Shown here piece by piece: positions 1-10,680 of a stretch of 64,000 bases of DNA. Made by a program: the position numbers and the translations under genes. Where the stretch lies: contig JAUIMM010000040.1 of NCBI GenBank assembly GCA_031769625.1, positions 18,612,001-18,676,000 of the forward strand. The letters are read 5' to 3'. Each line of letters begins with the position of its first letter. The first letter of the stretch is position 1. This DNA is from Taudactylus pleione (Eukaryota; Chordata; Amphibia; Anura; Myobatrachidae). The notes under the pieces were generated by a model. The model was given only the letters and a program-made list of their open reading frames with translations, did no database searches and was not told where the DNA came from.

Positions 1-355
1 TGCAATCCCAAAAACACTTGGCCATTTCATAGAGCACCCCCAGAAGCTTATTTCGCTAGTCCCCACACTTTTTTGTCATTTTCACCCCCAATTTCAAAGG
101 CGTTTTTTGTGGGATCATGGAATTTTTATTTAATCTTTTTGTTTTTGGGTGAATTGTCCATTGGGGGGTGTACCAATGGTTTTGAGTGGTTTCCCAACAT
201 CTGCACCCCAAAATATAGATTTTGCACTTTTTCAATGCCTGGACTTTCCGCATAGGTGAACACAGAATGGAGTTGAATATGGAGTAAAAAAAACCACGTA
301 ATTATCACTAAAAACCATGTGAAAACGGCTTTTCACTTCTATTTGAATATGGCCC
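1..355 (-). repeat. Interspersed repeat, family R1, copy A (truncated by window edge)
   Basis: The segment ends with TTTGAATATGGCCC at 342-355, the reverse complement of the start of the element at 27097 (GGGCCATATTCAATTAGAG). Inside, CACCCCAAAATATAG, TTGTCATTTTCACCCC and TGCAATCCCAAAAACAC are the reverse complement of matching blocks at about 27190-27480. It is therefore a second copy in opposite orientation. No coding potential; the short frames in it are incidental. Class unknown, possibly a non-autonomous DNA transposon. Confidence 0.6.
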
Positions 356-589
356 TAAGACGCATTTTTGGGTGAAAATGTTGCTCACTGCAAGCAGTGT
401 CTCGCACAACCTGAAGGTTCACTCGCGCTCATGGTGTATTGAGGCTAGTTGTGTGAGGACACTATACTCCATGGTCTCACTCCAATTTCCTCTTCCTGCA
501 GGGTATTTTCAAAACAAGCCAGCCAATCAAGTGGTGAATCTGAGTATTGCAGAGGAGCAATATGATATGTATTTTATCTATTTGCATAG

Positions 590-760
590 ACGATGTAATG
601 TTTAGCATCACTGCCTCACAGCACTGAGGTCGTGGGTTCGATCCCACTATGGTCCTTACTGGCATTTGTACATTTCCTGTGTTTATGTGAGTTTCTTCCG
701 GGTCCACTGGTTTCCTCCCACACTCCAAAAATCTACTGGTGGGTTATTTGGCTATACTAG
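590..760 (+). repeat. tRNA-derived SINE fragment
   Basis: A polymerase III B box, GGTTCGATCCC, lies at 635-645. An A-box-like TTAGCATCACTGCCTCACAG precedes it at about 602-621. The downstream body (GTTTCTTCCGGGTCCACTGG, then TTTCCTCCCACACTCCAAAA) is the familiar body of vertebrate tRNA-derived SINEs. The 3' part seems truncated or replaced after about 760. Not a functional tRNA gene: there is no acceptor-stem pairing. Confidence 0.6.
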
Positions 761-769
761 TGCACTCCT

Positions 770-990
770 GAATGCAGATTCACTATGGTCGGAAATCTGC
801 ACAGGCGCCTGACCTGTACTGCACATGTTCAGTACGGGTCCTGCGTGAACGCACGCAGAGCGGCAGCAGACTGTTGGTGATGGAGTCTGCTGCCGTTTGT
901 GATGGGAGGGGCGGGGGAGGAATTGCTTTGCAATTTGATCCTGAGATGGAGCAGGTACTGATTTGAATGGCCAAATATTCTCTGTAAAAC
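770..990. repeat. Interspersed repeat with a second copy near 37560-37760
   Basis: The block around 850-910 (GCAGAGCGGCAGCAGACTGT, then GTGATGGAGTCTGCTG and a G-rich run) closely matches 37660-37720. The flanking GGTCGGAAATCTGCACAGGC region also resembles the second locus. No frame, no clear terminal repeats. Class unknown. Confidence 0.4.
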
Positions 991-1094
991 GCTGCAGTAT
1001 ATGTGTGCGATATATAAGTAACTGGTAATAATTAAAGATAAATAGTAAACTAATAGTCTATCTGGGAAAATCGACTGACTTACAGACACACTTA

Positions 1095-1269
1095 GGGGTA
1101 AATTTACTAAAGTGAGAGTTTTTAGAAGTGGAGATGTTGCTCATAGCAACCTATCAGATTCTAACTATTATCTTTTAGAAGGTGTTAGTTTAATCTTAAG
1201 TAGAATCTGATTGGCTGCTATGGGCAACATCTCCACTTCAAAAAACTCTCATTTTAGTAAATATACCTC
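1095..1269. mobile_element. Hairpin MITE with TTA target duplication (Harbinger-type guess)
   Basis: A 175-bp near-perfect inverted repeat. The left end GGGGTAAATTTACTAAAG pairs with the right end TTTAGTAAATATACCTC. Inner arms (GAAGTGGAGATGTTGC / GCAACATCTCCACTTC) also pair. TTA flanks both sides (1092-1094 and 1270-1272). A 3-bp TWA duplication with G-rich ends is typical of PIF/Harbinger MITEs; superfamily is inferred. A related terminus (TTTAGTAAATTTACCCC) occurs alone near 42470-42486. Confidence 0.75.
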
Positions 1270-1289
1270 TTAGAGAGCGCTTTCCTCAA

Positions 1290-1697
1290 CTATGTTGATA
1301 ATCTTGAACAAGTTGATAATGTCTGCTTATTTCCGGCAGCTTCTAAACGTGCTGAGAGGGCAGATATTGTGGTATGTGGCCAAGAAGATCCATGTCTCTG
1401 CGGCTGGACGGTCTTAGCAGGGATTTGTCTACTGTTTGAGGTTCTTCTCCTGCATGATTCTCTGCACACCAGACAAGCCTATATAACCGCAAAAAAACTG
1501 ATACTTTATGCACTGAGAGTGCTTACTTTTAGTTTTGATCATCAGCGTAACAGGTATTTCTATTGTGGCAACAAGTCTGGGAAATTTTTGGCCAATTTGG
1601 TATGATCTTATGTCACCCCCTCTCTTATTTTAAAATTAAAATCTGACTCCTCAGTTATATATGAGACATCAGCTATTTGCAAAGAATTTCTTCGTTA
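1290..1697 (+). pseudogene. LINE ORF2 fragment, L1/Tx1-type (part upstream of hAT copy 1)
   Basis: Broken + strand reading containing NRYFYCGNKSGKFLANLV (1550-1603), then VIYETSAICKEFLRYYTN just before the hAT insertion. This is the linker between endonuclease and reverse transcriptase in L1-like ORF2 proteins (GNKaGrlLAr..., then an F-FY-LY motif). It continues on the far side of the hAT element at 4539. Stops and frame changes show a dead copy. Confidence 0.6.
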
Positions 1698-2332
1698 TTA
1701 CAAACTAGGGGTGTGCACCGGCCACTTTTCGTGTTTTGTGTTTTGGATCTGGATCTTTCTTCGTGTTTTGGATCTGGATTGGTTTTGCCAAAACCACCCT
1801 TCCGTGTTTTGTGTTTTGGATCTGTATTTTTTTTTTAAAAAAAGCATAAAAACAGCTAAAATCACAGAATTTGTGTGTTTTTCTGCTCCAATGCTATTAT
1901 TAACCTCAATAACCTTAATTTCCACTCATTTCCAGTCTATTCTGAACACCTCACACCTCACAATAGTGTTTTTATGGCCAAAAGGTTGCACCGAGGTAGC
2001 TGGATGACTATGCTAAGAGATACGAGTGGGCGGCACAAACACGTGGTCCATCTAGGAGTGACACTGCAGTGGCAGACAGGATGGCAGTTTGAAAAACTAG
2101 GCCCCAAACAGTACATAATTCAAAGAAAAAAAAGAGGTGCAAGATGGAATTGTCCTTGGGCCCTCCCACCCACCCTTATGTTGTATAAACAGGACATGCA
2201 CACTTTAACAAACCAAACATTTCAGCGCCAGGGTCTGCCACACGACTGTGGCTGAAATGATTGGTTCGTTTGGGCCCCCACAAAACAAGCTGGCAATTAA
2301 TCTGTCCCTGCACAAACTGGCTCTACGGAGGC

Positions 2333-3363
2333 AAGATGTCATCCTCATCCTCCTCATCCACCGATTCCTCACCCTCTTCAGTGTTGTGTACATCCTCATC
2401 CTCACAGAGTATTAATTCTTCCCCGCTGGAATCCACAACCACAGGTCCCTCTGTACGTTCTGGAGGCTGGTCTCCCTGGAAGAGTTGATAATTAATTTTA
2501 TGAACATCGTCTTCTCCACATTTTGTGGAAGCAACCTCCTACGCCTTTCGCTGACGAGGTTCCCGGCTGCACTAAACACTCTTTCGGAGTACACACTGGA
2601 GGGGGGGCAACTCAGGTAAAATAGAGCCAGTTTGTACAGGGACCTCCAAATTGCCTCTTTTTCCTGCCAGTACAGGTACGGACTGTCTGACATGCCTACT
2701 TGGATGCTGTCACCGATATAATCCTTTAACAGACAGATGCATGCTTGTCGCTGCTGCTTTGAGGATGCAGGTGCGGCTACAGCCACCACAATTCACAAAG
2801 ACAGAAAAAAAAGAAGAATTTTTTGTGGAGCGCACTTTGAGGGTTACACCACCCTTTAACAGACAGACGCACGCTTGTCGCTGCTGCTTTGAGGATGCAG
2901 GTGCGGCTACTGCGCATACATTTCACACACAAACACAGAAAAAAAGAAGATTATTTTATTTTGTTGGAGCGCACTTTGAGGGTTACACCACCCTTTGACA
3001 GACGCACGCTTGTCGCTGCTGCTTTGAGGATGCAGGTGGAATCTAGACGGGATTTGGAACTGGGGACACACTACCTCCATCAATTCTCTAAATCCCACTG
3101 CACTAATGGCAGATACCGGATGCACGTCTAACACCAACATAGCAGTCAAGGCCTCAGTTATACATTTTGCTTCAGGATGACTGCTGTCGTACTTCATCCT
3201 CCTCGCTAGGGACTGTTGGAGGGTCAATTGTTTAGTAAAAGTAGTGGTGTTCCTACTTCCTCTCTGGGATGATGAACAACTCCCAGCAGCAGCAAAAGCA
3301 CTAGAAGGAAGTGGTTCTTGATCTTTCCCTATTTTATTTTTATCAGGGAAAGTTTGGTCCTCC
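2333..3363 (-). pseudogene. hAT transposase remnant of copy 1
   Basis: Two coding islands on the minus strand. 3363 down to about 3045 holds the N terminus (MEDQTFPDKNK...) fused directly to the SSSQRGSRNTTTFTKQLTLQ region and on to PRFQIPSRFH-like sequence (here CPQFQIPSRFH). 2735 down to 2333 holds the C-terminal dimerisation region (YIGDSIQVGMSDS, PSSVYSERVFSAAGNLVSER). Relative to the 971-codon copy, one deletion removes most of the N-terminal third including the BED finger. A second removes the catalytic core from about residue 400 to 840, and three repeat units occupy that gap (2732-3045). Not functional. Confidence 0.85.
2732..3045. repeat. Three diverged ~130-bp units inside the transposase deletion of hAT copy 1
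   Basis: Units recur at 130-135 bp: CAGGTG at 2768, 2898 and 3033, each within CTGCTTTGAGGATGCAGGTG and followed by the (A)n-rich and GGGTTACACCACCCTTT blocks. The unit is recognisably the same as the subterminal array unit of this element (GGGTTACA...CACCCTTTAA, CGCACGCTTG, GATGCACGTGC, CACAAACACAGAAA), but shortened and diverged. The left boundary abuts transposase codons for YIGDS; the right boundary abuts codons for SRFH. Confidence 0.8.
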
Positions 3364-3371
3364 ATTTATGT

Positions 3372-4065
3372 TATATTGATATATACATGCGGCTAAGGCG
3401 CACACAAACGCAGAAAATAATTTTTTATTTTTGCTGGAGAGTAGTGCACTTTGTGGGTTACACCACCCTTTAAGAAATGAGCCAGCCGGCCCTTTACTTA
3501 TGGGACACAGGCGCACGCTTGGCGCTGCTCCTTTGTTGATGCACGTGCAGCCACAGTGCACACAATTCACAAACACAGAAACATTTTTTTTATTTTGTTT
3601 GGAGTGGCCTTTGGGGGTTACAGCACCCTTTAACGGTCAAGCCAGCCGGCCCTTTACTTATGACACAGGCGAACGCTTGGCACTACTTTGTTGATGCACG
3701 TACGGCCATTGCGCACACAATTCACAAACAGAAAATATTTTTTTATTTGGTTTTTAGTGTACTTTGGGGGTTACAGCACCCTTTAAGAAATGAGCCAGCC
3801 GGCCCTTTACTAATGGGACACAGGCGCACGCTTGGCACTACTTTGTTGATGCACGTGCGGCTACTGCACACACAATTCACAAACACAGAAAATATATATA
3901 TTTTTTGTTTGGAGTGTACTTTGGGGGTTACAGCACCCTTTAACGGACAAGCCAGCCGGCCCTTTACTAATGGAACACAGGTGCACACTTGGCGCTGCTC
4001 CTTTGTTGATGCACGTGCAGCCACAGTGCACAAAATTCACAAACACAGAAAAAATATTATTTTTT
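3372..4065. repeat. Subterminal tandem array of hAT copy 1 (4 units, 155-160 bp)
   Basis: Units repeat at CACGTG/CACGTA positions 3542, 3697, 3852 and 4012. Each holds TTGTTGATGCACGTGC, ACAATTCACAAACACAGAAA, a T-rich run, GGGTTACA...CACCCTTTAA and GCCAGCCGGCCCTTTACT. The second unit has CACGTA in place of the CACGTG palindrome. The array lies between the transposase start and the promoter, so it is 5' leader or upstream regulatory DNA of the element. The short frames that recur in it are by-products. Confidence 0.85.
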
Positions 4066-4362
4066 TTAGCACTTGGGGGGAGCACCCCTGACGGACAGAG
4101 CACCCCCTGGACAACACTACAGCACCCCTTTAGGACTGGGACACTGCACAGGACTTTGGAGTGGACACAGCCCCTATGGACAACAGCAGCACAACACAGC
4201 CAGCCCCTATGGACTTTGAAGTAGTGGACACAGCCCCTATGGACAACAGCAGCACAGCACAACACTACTCTGCACTACACTACACAGCCCAGCCAGCCCT
4301 AACTCCCACCCTCCCTCTTCACTGTCCACAGCCGAGTGAGAAAATGGCGCCGAGGCGGGTAC

Positions 4363-4370
4363 CTTATATA
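4363..4370 (-). promoter_or_regulatory. Candidate TATA box of hAT copy 1
   Basis: CTTATATA on the + strand reads TATATAAG on the minus strand, pointing toward the transposase remnant. A TGACGT motif lies about 40 bp upstream (near 4407-4412). The same arrangement is at 49478 and 58613 in the other copies, which supports a conserved element promoter. Confidence 0.5.
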
Positions 4371-4427
4371 GGATCCAAAACCCGCGAGACCCGGAAGGCG
4401 GGATGATGACGTTTTGCCTCGATTTCA

Positions 4428-4519
4428 GATCCGAGTCAGGCGGGAAAAGTTGAGCCTGACTCGGATCGGCCTTGGATCGGGGGGGCTCGGGTGGGTTCGG
4501 ATTTCAGAAATCCGAACCC
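4428..4519. repeat. Twin subterminal hairpins at the hAT end (copy 1)
   Basis: Hairpin 1 is at 4428-4467 with arms GATCCGAGTCAGG / CCTGACTCGGATC. Hairpin 2 is at 4493-4519 with arms GGGTTCGGATTTC / GAAATCCGAACCC. Both recur at the same end of the other two copies. Subterminal repeats are common transposase-binding sites in hAT elements; that role here is inferred. Confidence 0.65.
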
Positions 4520-4538
4520 GCTCACCCCTATTACAAAC

Positions 4539-6900
4539 CTTATATGCTGTCCCGCCTGATGCTCCAGCACTAGGTATGTTTTTTTTTATTTTTTAAATGC
4601 TGCTCTACCCTCTCTCACAGATTATGACACAGCATCCTTTATAGAGTCTGTTACAGAACCTGAACTTCTCTTTAATTAAAACCCTTAAAGGTAAGTCGCC
4701 AGGCCCAGATGGCTTTGGTGCTGAATATTACCAACTCCTAGCGCCTCATCTCATGCCACACCTGTTTGTCCTCTTTAACTCTATTATTGAGGGGAACCCT
4801 CCTCCACCTGATTTTAATACAGAAAAAATAGTTTTCCCCAAACTGGGAAAAAACCCTACTCTTGTGCAATTTTATTGACCATTTTCCTTGTTAAATCAAG
4901 ATTTTAATAAACTGTTCACCTAGCTTGTTGCCGTGCAGTTGCAGAAGCTTCTCTCCAGACTCCGCCATACTGCTTAAACTGTGTTTGTTAAGGGTCGGAC
5001 CACAGTGCATAATGTACGCTTACTGGTTGCTGCCATGTTTAGATCACACGAGAGTGGAAATAACATTACTATCATTGTTAGTTGTGAATGCAGATAAAGC
5101 CATTGGCCATGTTTCTTGGTCCCATAATCTTAGAGTCCTCCATTTACAACAATTCAGTCCTGAGTTCATACGTACTACCGACTGCTTTCCTTACAATTAA
5201 TGTGCTCAAAACGTCCTCCTTTCTACTTCATCGGGGTACACAGCAGGGTTGCCCCCTGTTCCCACTGCTCTTTAACTTGGCTCTTCACCCATTACTTGGA
5301 AAGTTTGAAATTAAATCAAGATGTCTGCATTTGCAGACGATTTATTACATTTTGGTGAGCCTCATGTGGCGTTCTCCTCCCTCTCGGACACACTACATCA
5401 TTTTATTCTATTCACTGGCTTCTTGGTTAATTTAACTAAAACAAGCCCTAGGACTCCATATTGTTGCCATGGAGGGATGGGGTGCTACCTTGCCCTTTAC
5501 GGGGGCCCAAGGTTGTATGATTTATTTAGGTTTTCAAATCTCTCCTCATCCCTCTGCTCTATATTCTGATAATTTCCACAGTTTATCCGTTAGATGCTCT
5601 CAGATTTCATGAAATGGAAACGTCTGCCGGTATCCTACCTGGGCTGTTGTCATTTATTCAAAATTATCTATCTTCCTCGTCTCCTCTATCTCATGCAAAT
5701 GCTCCCTGTTTGGTAAGAATAAATGGATCACTGTTATCTCTACAGCTTTAAGTAAAATTCATATGGGCACATGAACACCTGTGCATCTCATTTTTCAAAC
5801 TGAAACAGACTTTGCATCCTTGTGGAGTTGACCTTCCTTGCATACAGGACTATGCCCTGGCTGCCAATTAAAGGTATGGATTGGATTGGAGGATGCAACA
5901 ATTATGTCTTTTAGATGTATAGAACAGGAATTTAGCCCACTAGTAGACCTACTTAACTTACTTCACATGTCCCCTACTAGATGCCCACCCAACCTAATTG
6001 ATCATCCACTTGTTTAAACCCCTTGCTATGCCTGGCATGCCACTAGGAAAGATTTGGTCTCAACTTCTGTCACTCATTTTTACCTACAGTCTGTAACCCA
6101 GATTTTCAGAATGGTGAGGTTAATGCTTTTGGTACGGTTTTGGCATCTCCAGGTGCTTTGCTCTGTATATCATTTTCAAGAGCATGATTGTTTCTCTGTC
6201 CTTACTCTCTTATATCTCCAGGATAAATATCCTCTTAACTTCCCTCTTTTTTTGCCGACTTTCACATTTGCAGTTACATTACTCATTTATTGTCTCGTCT
6301 TTCGCCTGCTGACCTGCCTTGTCCTCTAGATGGTGCTATCTGACATAGAATACAGGGTCCGCATCCCACATCATTCATTTATGCCCACACTAGATGGAGA
6401 TTAAATCTACCTAAACTAACTACAGGGATGGCTAAATGGCGTGAAACCTTTCCGGAGATGGACTTATTAACCATCATTGAGTCGTCCTCATACACAGAAA
6501 TGCACTTGAAGTTGCTGCACAGGGCTTATTATACACCTAAACTGTGATACTTTGGAGTTTCTGAGGACTCTAATCATATGTTCCCAACCTGATGCTATTA
6601 TTCACTGTATTCTGTCCTGCCACATAGTGCAGAATGTTTGGAATGATGTACAAAATTATATCAATAGAGACCAAACCATACTTTCCCAATGGATTAATAG
6701 AGAACCCATTTCAATATCTGTGATGTTACCATGTTTGGCATCAGGGTTGAATGTTCTCGATGTTGAAACTCAGACGGAATGATTTTTCACTATCTGGCTT
6801 CTATATCTAGTCACTTTGCCACCACATATAAGAGAATTCACTAGGAAAGCGGTCAGTTTGATGACTAGGTATAATTCTGAAACGTTAGCTAGAGGGTCAT
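4539..6900 (+). pseudogene. LINE ORF2 pseudogene, L1/Tx1-type (part downstream of hAT copy 1)
   Basis: Reverse-transcriptase motifs are readable across several frames. GKSPGPDGFGAEYYQLLAPH is at about 4690-4750. FVKGRTTVHNVRLLVAAM is at about 4986-5039. A degraded NADKAIGHVSW sits where NAEKAFDRVSW is expected. HRGTQQGCPLFPLLFNLALH is at about 5228-5290, and AFADDLL, the FADD-like catalytic motif, is at about 5327-5347. The C-terminal part contains CILSCHIVQNVWNDVQ near 6615-6650. Many stops and shifts. Together with 1290-1697 it forms one old LINE into which hAT copy 1 jumped. Confidence 0.8.
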
Positions 6901-7144
6901 CCCCCATTTAAGCTTTCAGTGACTGTTGAAATGATGGTTCATCTCCTCTACACCTTTGAGTCTTGTACTAACTTTCCACCTGTAACTTTCCTATGTACCA
7001 TGAAAGGTTAGTTACATATATTTGAATTATAGATGTAACTATGTATGTCGTTACTTTCACTGCTGCTCTTCTTCTATGCTACCCCTCCATTATACGATTG
7101 GTAGTTTATTTGCCTATTTAGTTACCTATTTACAGATGTGTTCA
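6900..7144. other. Unassigned intron sequence
   Basis: No feature recognised. AT-rich, no open frame of interest, no terminal repeats seen. Confidence 0.4.
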
Positions 7145-7545
7145 CATACATCTATCCTCCGTGCGCTACAAGTCCCGTTACACATAATGTGTGAGCGCCG
7201 CGTGACTCGGTAGCTCCGAACGCCTTTTCATGTGACTTTTTACCTTGTGAATAGGATGCATAAGCAGCTTCTGCTGATTAAAAAGATATGTGGCATGCCT
7301 ATATTCTGTGCGACTGCGGGTGTATCTGCATGTGAAATACTACGCTACAGATACACCCGCACATAGAATGTAGGCATGCCGCATTTTAATCAGAAGAAAC
7401 TGATTGTGCGCCTATTCACATCGCTGTGCGAATAAGACGCATCTGAAGATAAAAAGTTGTAAGAAAAGACTCTGTGCTATCGAGTCACGCCACGGCATGG
7501 CGCAATTAGAAGGGCTGTTTAACACGCAAGGAGGCTAGATGTATG
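7145..7545. mobile_element. Long hairpin MITE
   Basis: About 400 bp of inverted repeat. The left end CATACATCTATCCTCCGTGCG pairs with the right end CGCAAGGAGGCTAGATGTATG with two mismatches. The inner arms around 7286-7330 and 7350-7400 (GGCATGCCTATATTCTGTGCG / CGCACATAGAATGTAGGCATGCC) and the ACCCGCAGT/TACACCCGC region pair closely. Transcribed, it would form a long hairpin. It ends about 390 bp upstream of WNT2 exon 2. Superfamily not determined. Confidence 0.7.
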
Positions 7546-7931
7546 AGGACAAATCTGTATGTTATTTGCATTGTACAGACCATGTATAGTATAATTGCTT
7601 TGTGTGATCTTTACAATAAATACATTTAAAACTAAACTGTCATGTCTAATCTTGTGATGCTGCATGTACAATTATTTCTTACTGTATATGATATTGCATG
7701 AATACTTAGTTGCTCTCACTTGAAACCCCAGCACTTGGATGGCGCTGCATAAGTGGACTGGTCTGGATTTGTACAGACAGTGCAAAATTACTGAATTCTG
7801 ATGAACCTCTAATAGAATTAGGTAAAGGATGTCTAAATATAGACACTTGACATAATGCGCCAATGATGAAATACTCTGTAACCAACTATTTACACATTCT
7901 CTTCAACAAATGATGTGTTTTCTTTGTATAG
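7546..7931. other. Intron 1 tail upstream of exon 2
   Basis: No repeat or frame recognised. It contains the branch-point and acceptor region of WNT2 exon 2. Confidence 0.5.
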
Positions 7932-8167
7932 GTACATGGGAGCTGTTGGTTCCTCCTCTACTTCATCCCGTGTAATGTGCAATAATGTACCTGGTTTGGT
8001 GACTCACCAGAGGCAGCTCTGCCGGCGTTATCCTGAAATTATGCATGTTATTGGTATAGGAGTGAGGGAATGGACATCAGAGTGTCAGCATCAGTTTCGA
8101 CATCACCGCTGGAATTGCAACACACATGAAAGAGATCAAAGCTTATTTGGAAAACTGATTTTACGCA
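7932..8167 (+). CDS. WNT2: WNT2 exon 2 (Wnt family secreted signalling protein)
   Basis: Internal coding exon of 236 bp. The acceptor AG is at 7930-7931 and the donor GTAAGT starts at 8168. The first base completes a split codon, 78 codons follow (YMGAV... to ...GKLILR), and the last base starts the next codon. Wnt hallmarks are visible: [15 protein letters not shown], and [15 protein letters not shown] with regularly placed cysteines. WNT2 is a lipid-modified secreted ligand for Frizzled/LRP receptors that activates beta-catenin signalling, with roles in lung and heart development; that is family knowledge. Choice of WNT2 over WNT2B rests mainly on exon 3. The stretch before the first cysteine ([11 protein letters not shown]) looks about three residues longer than I recall for mammals. 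The frame is open from 7915 only because the intron tail happens to be open; the splice site decides the start. Confidence 0.95.
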
Positions 8168-8930
8168 GTAAGTTGGTAGAGAGACCGCATATTTGTATTC
8201 TTTGAATTAAAAAATTCACTTTAAAATGTGTTTCGAATTTTTAAACAATTATGGCATTTTTGTGGTGTTTTTATAGAATTACTTCCCAACCTCCCGCGAA
8301 TTATGACGAATAGTCCTGATCCACCTGATAGTCCCCTGAAATTGGAACCGTTGTGGGGGGGGAGTTACCTTTTATATTTTCACTACACCATTCAACACCA
8401 TTTAATTACACAGCTGTTTCTCTTCTGCATACTTCCTGACTGCAGTACTTACAGCTGCTTTACCTATATCCTAACCCATCCCTTTAGTCATGCATGGAAC
8501 GTGCCAGTCTCCCCATGGCTATCCCAAAGTCCCAGACGAAAATAGGCTGTGTGATTTTTTTAAAAATTTTTTTAGGAGGAGATGATTAACAGGAGAACCA
8601 ATAAGCCATAAATATGGATATAGCAGCCTCTGATCAGTCCTTCTGCCCCCCACTATTCTCCAACAGCCATTTGAAAGTGATGAGCTGTAATGTTAAGAAC
8701 AACCAGATTATTTTAAAAATTAGTTATCAAAAGGTGTCTCTTGCTAGTCTGAATAATGTATATATATATAGGAAGTGACTATGTTAGGTGGATGCTTTTT
8801 ATATAGACATAAGGCATGTAAGGGATAGATATGCAGAGCTGCATTATGTGGGCAGACCATAGTAACTCAGATGATTTTGATTCTCTGTTTACATGAAATC
8901 CAATCAAAACTCTGTCCTAACAACATTTTA
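8168..8930. other. Unassigned 5' part of intron 2
   Basis: No recognisable element or gene beyond the splice donor. A short TATATATATA run sits near 8760-8770. Confidence 0.4.
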
Positions 8931-8939
8931 GAAGTTCCA

Positions 8940-10680
8940 GCTATCTCTCATCTCTGCACAAGCTTCTAAGCCCAAATGCCTTTTTAATACATTTAAATGT
9001 CTTCTCACTCCTCCCACAACAAAATCCACTGGCTACTATTGGTGGGCAAGATCTCACTTCATACATCAAAGATAAGATTGGCAATGAAATGCTATGCGCT
9101 TCCTATACCAGAAACCTTCTCTGGTTCCTTCCTCTGGCACCTTCTCTTCATTTAAGCTTTCAACCTAATATGAAATATATACACTCTTCCCATCTAACTA
9201 CTCTACTACCTCTCTTCTTTATCCTATACTCTCCAAAATCAGTTGAGCTCTGTCTCCTGTGTTCATCTCGACTTTAATTAAAATCTGTACTCTCCCCCTC
9301 TCCCGCTACTGTTATCGTTCCATCATTCAGGCATGCCGTAATTACTCCTATTCATAAAAAACACAATTCTGACCCAAACGCTCATTCAAATTACTGGCCC
9401 ATTTCTCAGCTCCCTTACAACCTCCAAGGTGCTACAGAGACTTTCCTACACCCACCTCACATACTTCCCTGTCTCACACTATTTATTACAATATGTAGGT
9501 CTTCAGGACACTGTCCTATCCTTGTTCTCATCCTACTTATCAAATTGTTCTTTCAGTATTTTCCATCTCCTCTCTGCTCCTCTCTCCTCTGTTGTCTGTC
9601 TGTCTGCATCTGAATGTGTAAAGACTGAGAGGCCCACTTTCAGCATCTCTGCACACTGTAATACCCCCAGTGATTCTTTAGATGCTGCCATTGGTGCAAA
9701 TCGTCGTCACTTGCACCAGCCCTATTGCAGGACCAGTTTATTTGTCTGACTGTGGCTGCACTGTGCATTTTAGCCTCTTTCACTGACACGCTGACGACAA
9801 TACCATGACACTCTAATGAGACAGACTTTTTTGCATTCACTTCTAGTCACCGGCCATCACTCTTCCGCATCATTTCTGATACTCTCTCCTGACTGCAGCA
9901 GCATCTTTGTGTATGCACTTTGTGTAACATGCGCCGTAGGAGTTTTCTGAATTTTTCACGTGTAGTTGCAAATAATCGCTCAACTACAGTACATGAACAT
10001 TGGTATTGCGTGTGGCTTTGAATCAGGCCCAAAACATTCAACTACCGCTCTGCTCTGTCAGCTCTTACATTGGTGGTTTTTTTGTTTTTTTTTAACCACG
10101 TTCAGTATAAAATACTTCTACTTACTCATAAGGCTATCAAATTAAACCAACATACAGTATATCTACTCACTCATCTCTAAATATCCATCCGCTCAATGTC
10201 TCTCATCCACACTCATTACCTGCTCCCATTCACAGTCACAGGACATTTATCAGTCTGCTCCCGCTCTATGGATTGCCCTCCCTCGCACAACAAGACTTTC
10301 TTTTAGCCTTCAAACGTTCAAGAGTTTCCTGAAAATACACGTCTTCAGTCAAGCTTATCAAATTCTACTAATAACCTCCCACTACACAGTCCACTTACAA
10401 CTTTATATACAGTATGTTCTCTTTTTACACTCACACAGCCAACTGACCCCAGGTCAATATTGCTGGAATACATAGCCCACTAAGAACCTCTGGCTGGACC
10501 AATTTGCAATATGTAGTACTTATCCTCGTGTATTAATTCCCTATAGATTTTAATCTTGCAAGCAGGGTCCTCTTTATCTCTTTCTGTCTCTTATTGCATA
10601 GTCTTGTTTTAATAATGTTTTGTTTCCAATTGTAAAGCATAATGGATCTTGCTGGTGCTATATAAATATATTTAAGGTAA
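8940..10680 (+). pseudogene. L2-type LINE ORF2 remnant with 3' tail
   Basis: + strand pieces of an L2-like ORF2. A DLTSYIKDKIGN-like segment lies near 9050. RT block VITPIHKKHNSDPNAHSNYW is followed by PIS near 9330-9405. The typical C-terminal part is KILLLTHKAIKLNQHTVYLL near 10110-10160, then a LWIALPRTTRLSFSLQTFKS-like segment near 10268-10325. The 3' region ends in a GGTGCTATATAAATA motif (about 10650-10668). Stops and shifts are frequent, so it is dead and probably 5'-truncated. Confidence 0.7.

Larger units (their letters stand above)
1706..4530 (-). mobile_element. hAT DNA transposon, copy 1 (2,825-bp deletion derivative)
   Basis: Starts TAGGGGTGTGCACCGGCC and ends GGGTTCGG-type palindrome plus CCCGCTCACCCCTA, with an exact 8-bp target duplication TTACAAAC at 1698-1705 and 4531-4538. 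Same ends and orientation as the copy at 44388-49645. The left kilobase matches the 3' end of that copy, including the transposase C terminus. Most of the transposase is missing. Right of 3372 lie the tandem-repeat array and promoter region. It cannot encode transposase and could only move if another copy supplied it. It is inserted in a LINE ORF2. Confidence 0.93.
1..7931 (+). other. WNT2: WNT2 intron 1 (3' part)
   Basis: Everything upstream of the exon 2 acceptor. Exon 1 (signal peptide region) is not recognisable here. The interval holds the repeats listed separately. The 3' end has a pyrimidine-containing tract and TTTGTATAG acceptor. Confidence 0.85.

Noticed and set aside
602..680. tRNA gene
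   Set aside because: A/B boxes are present but no cloverleaf; the downstream body shows it is a SINE.
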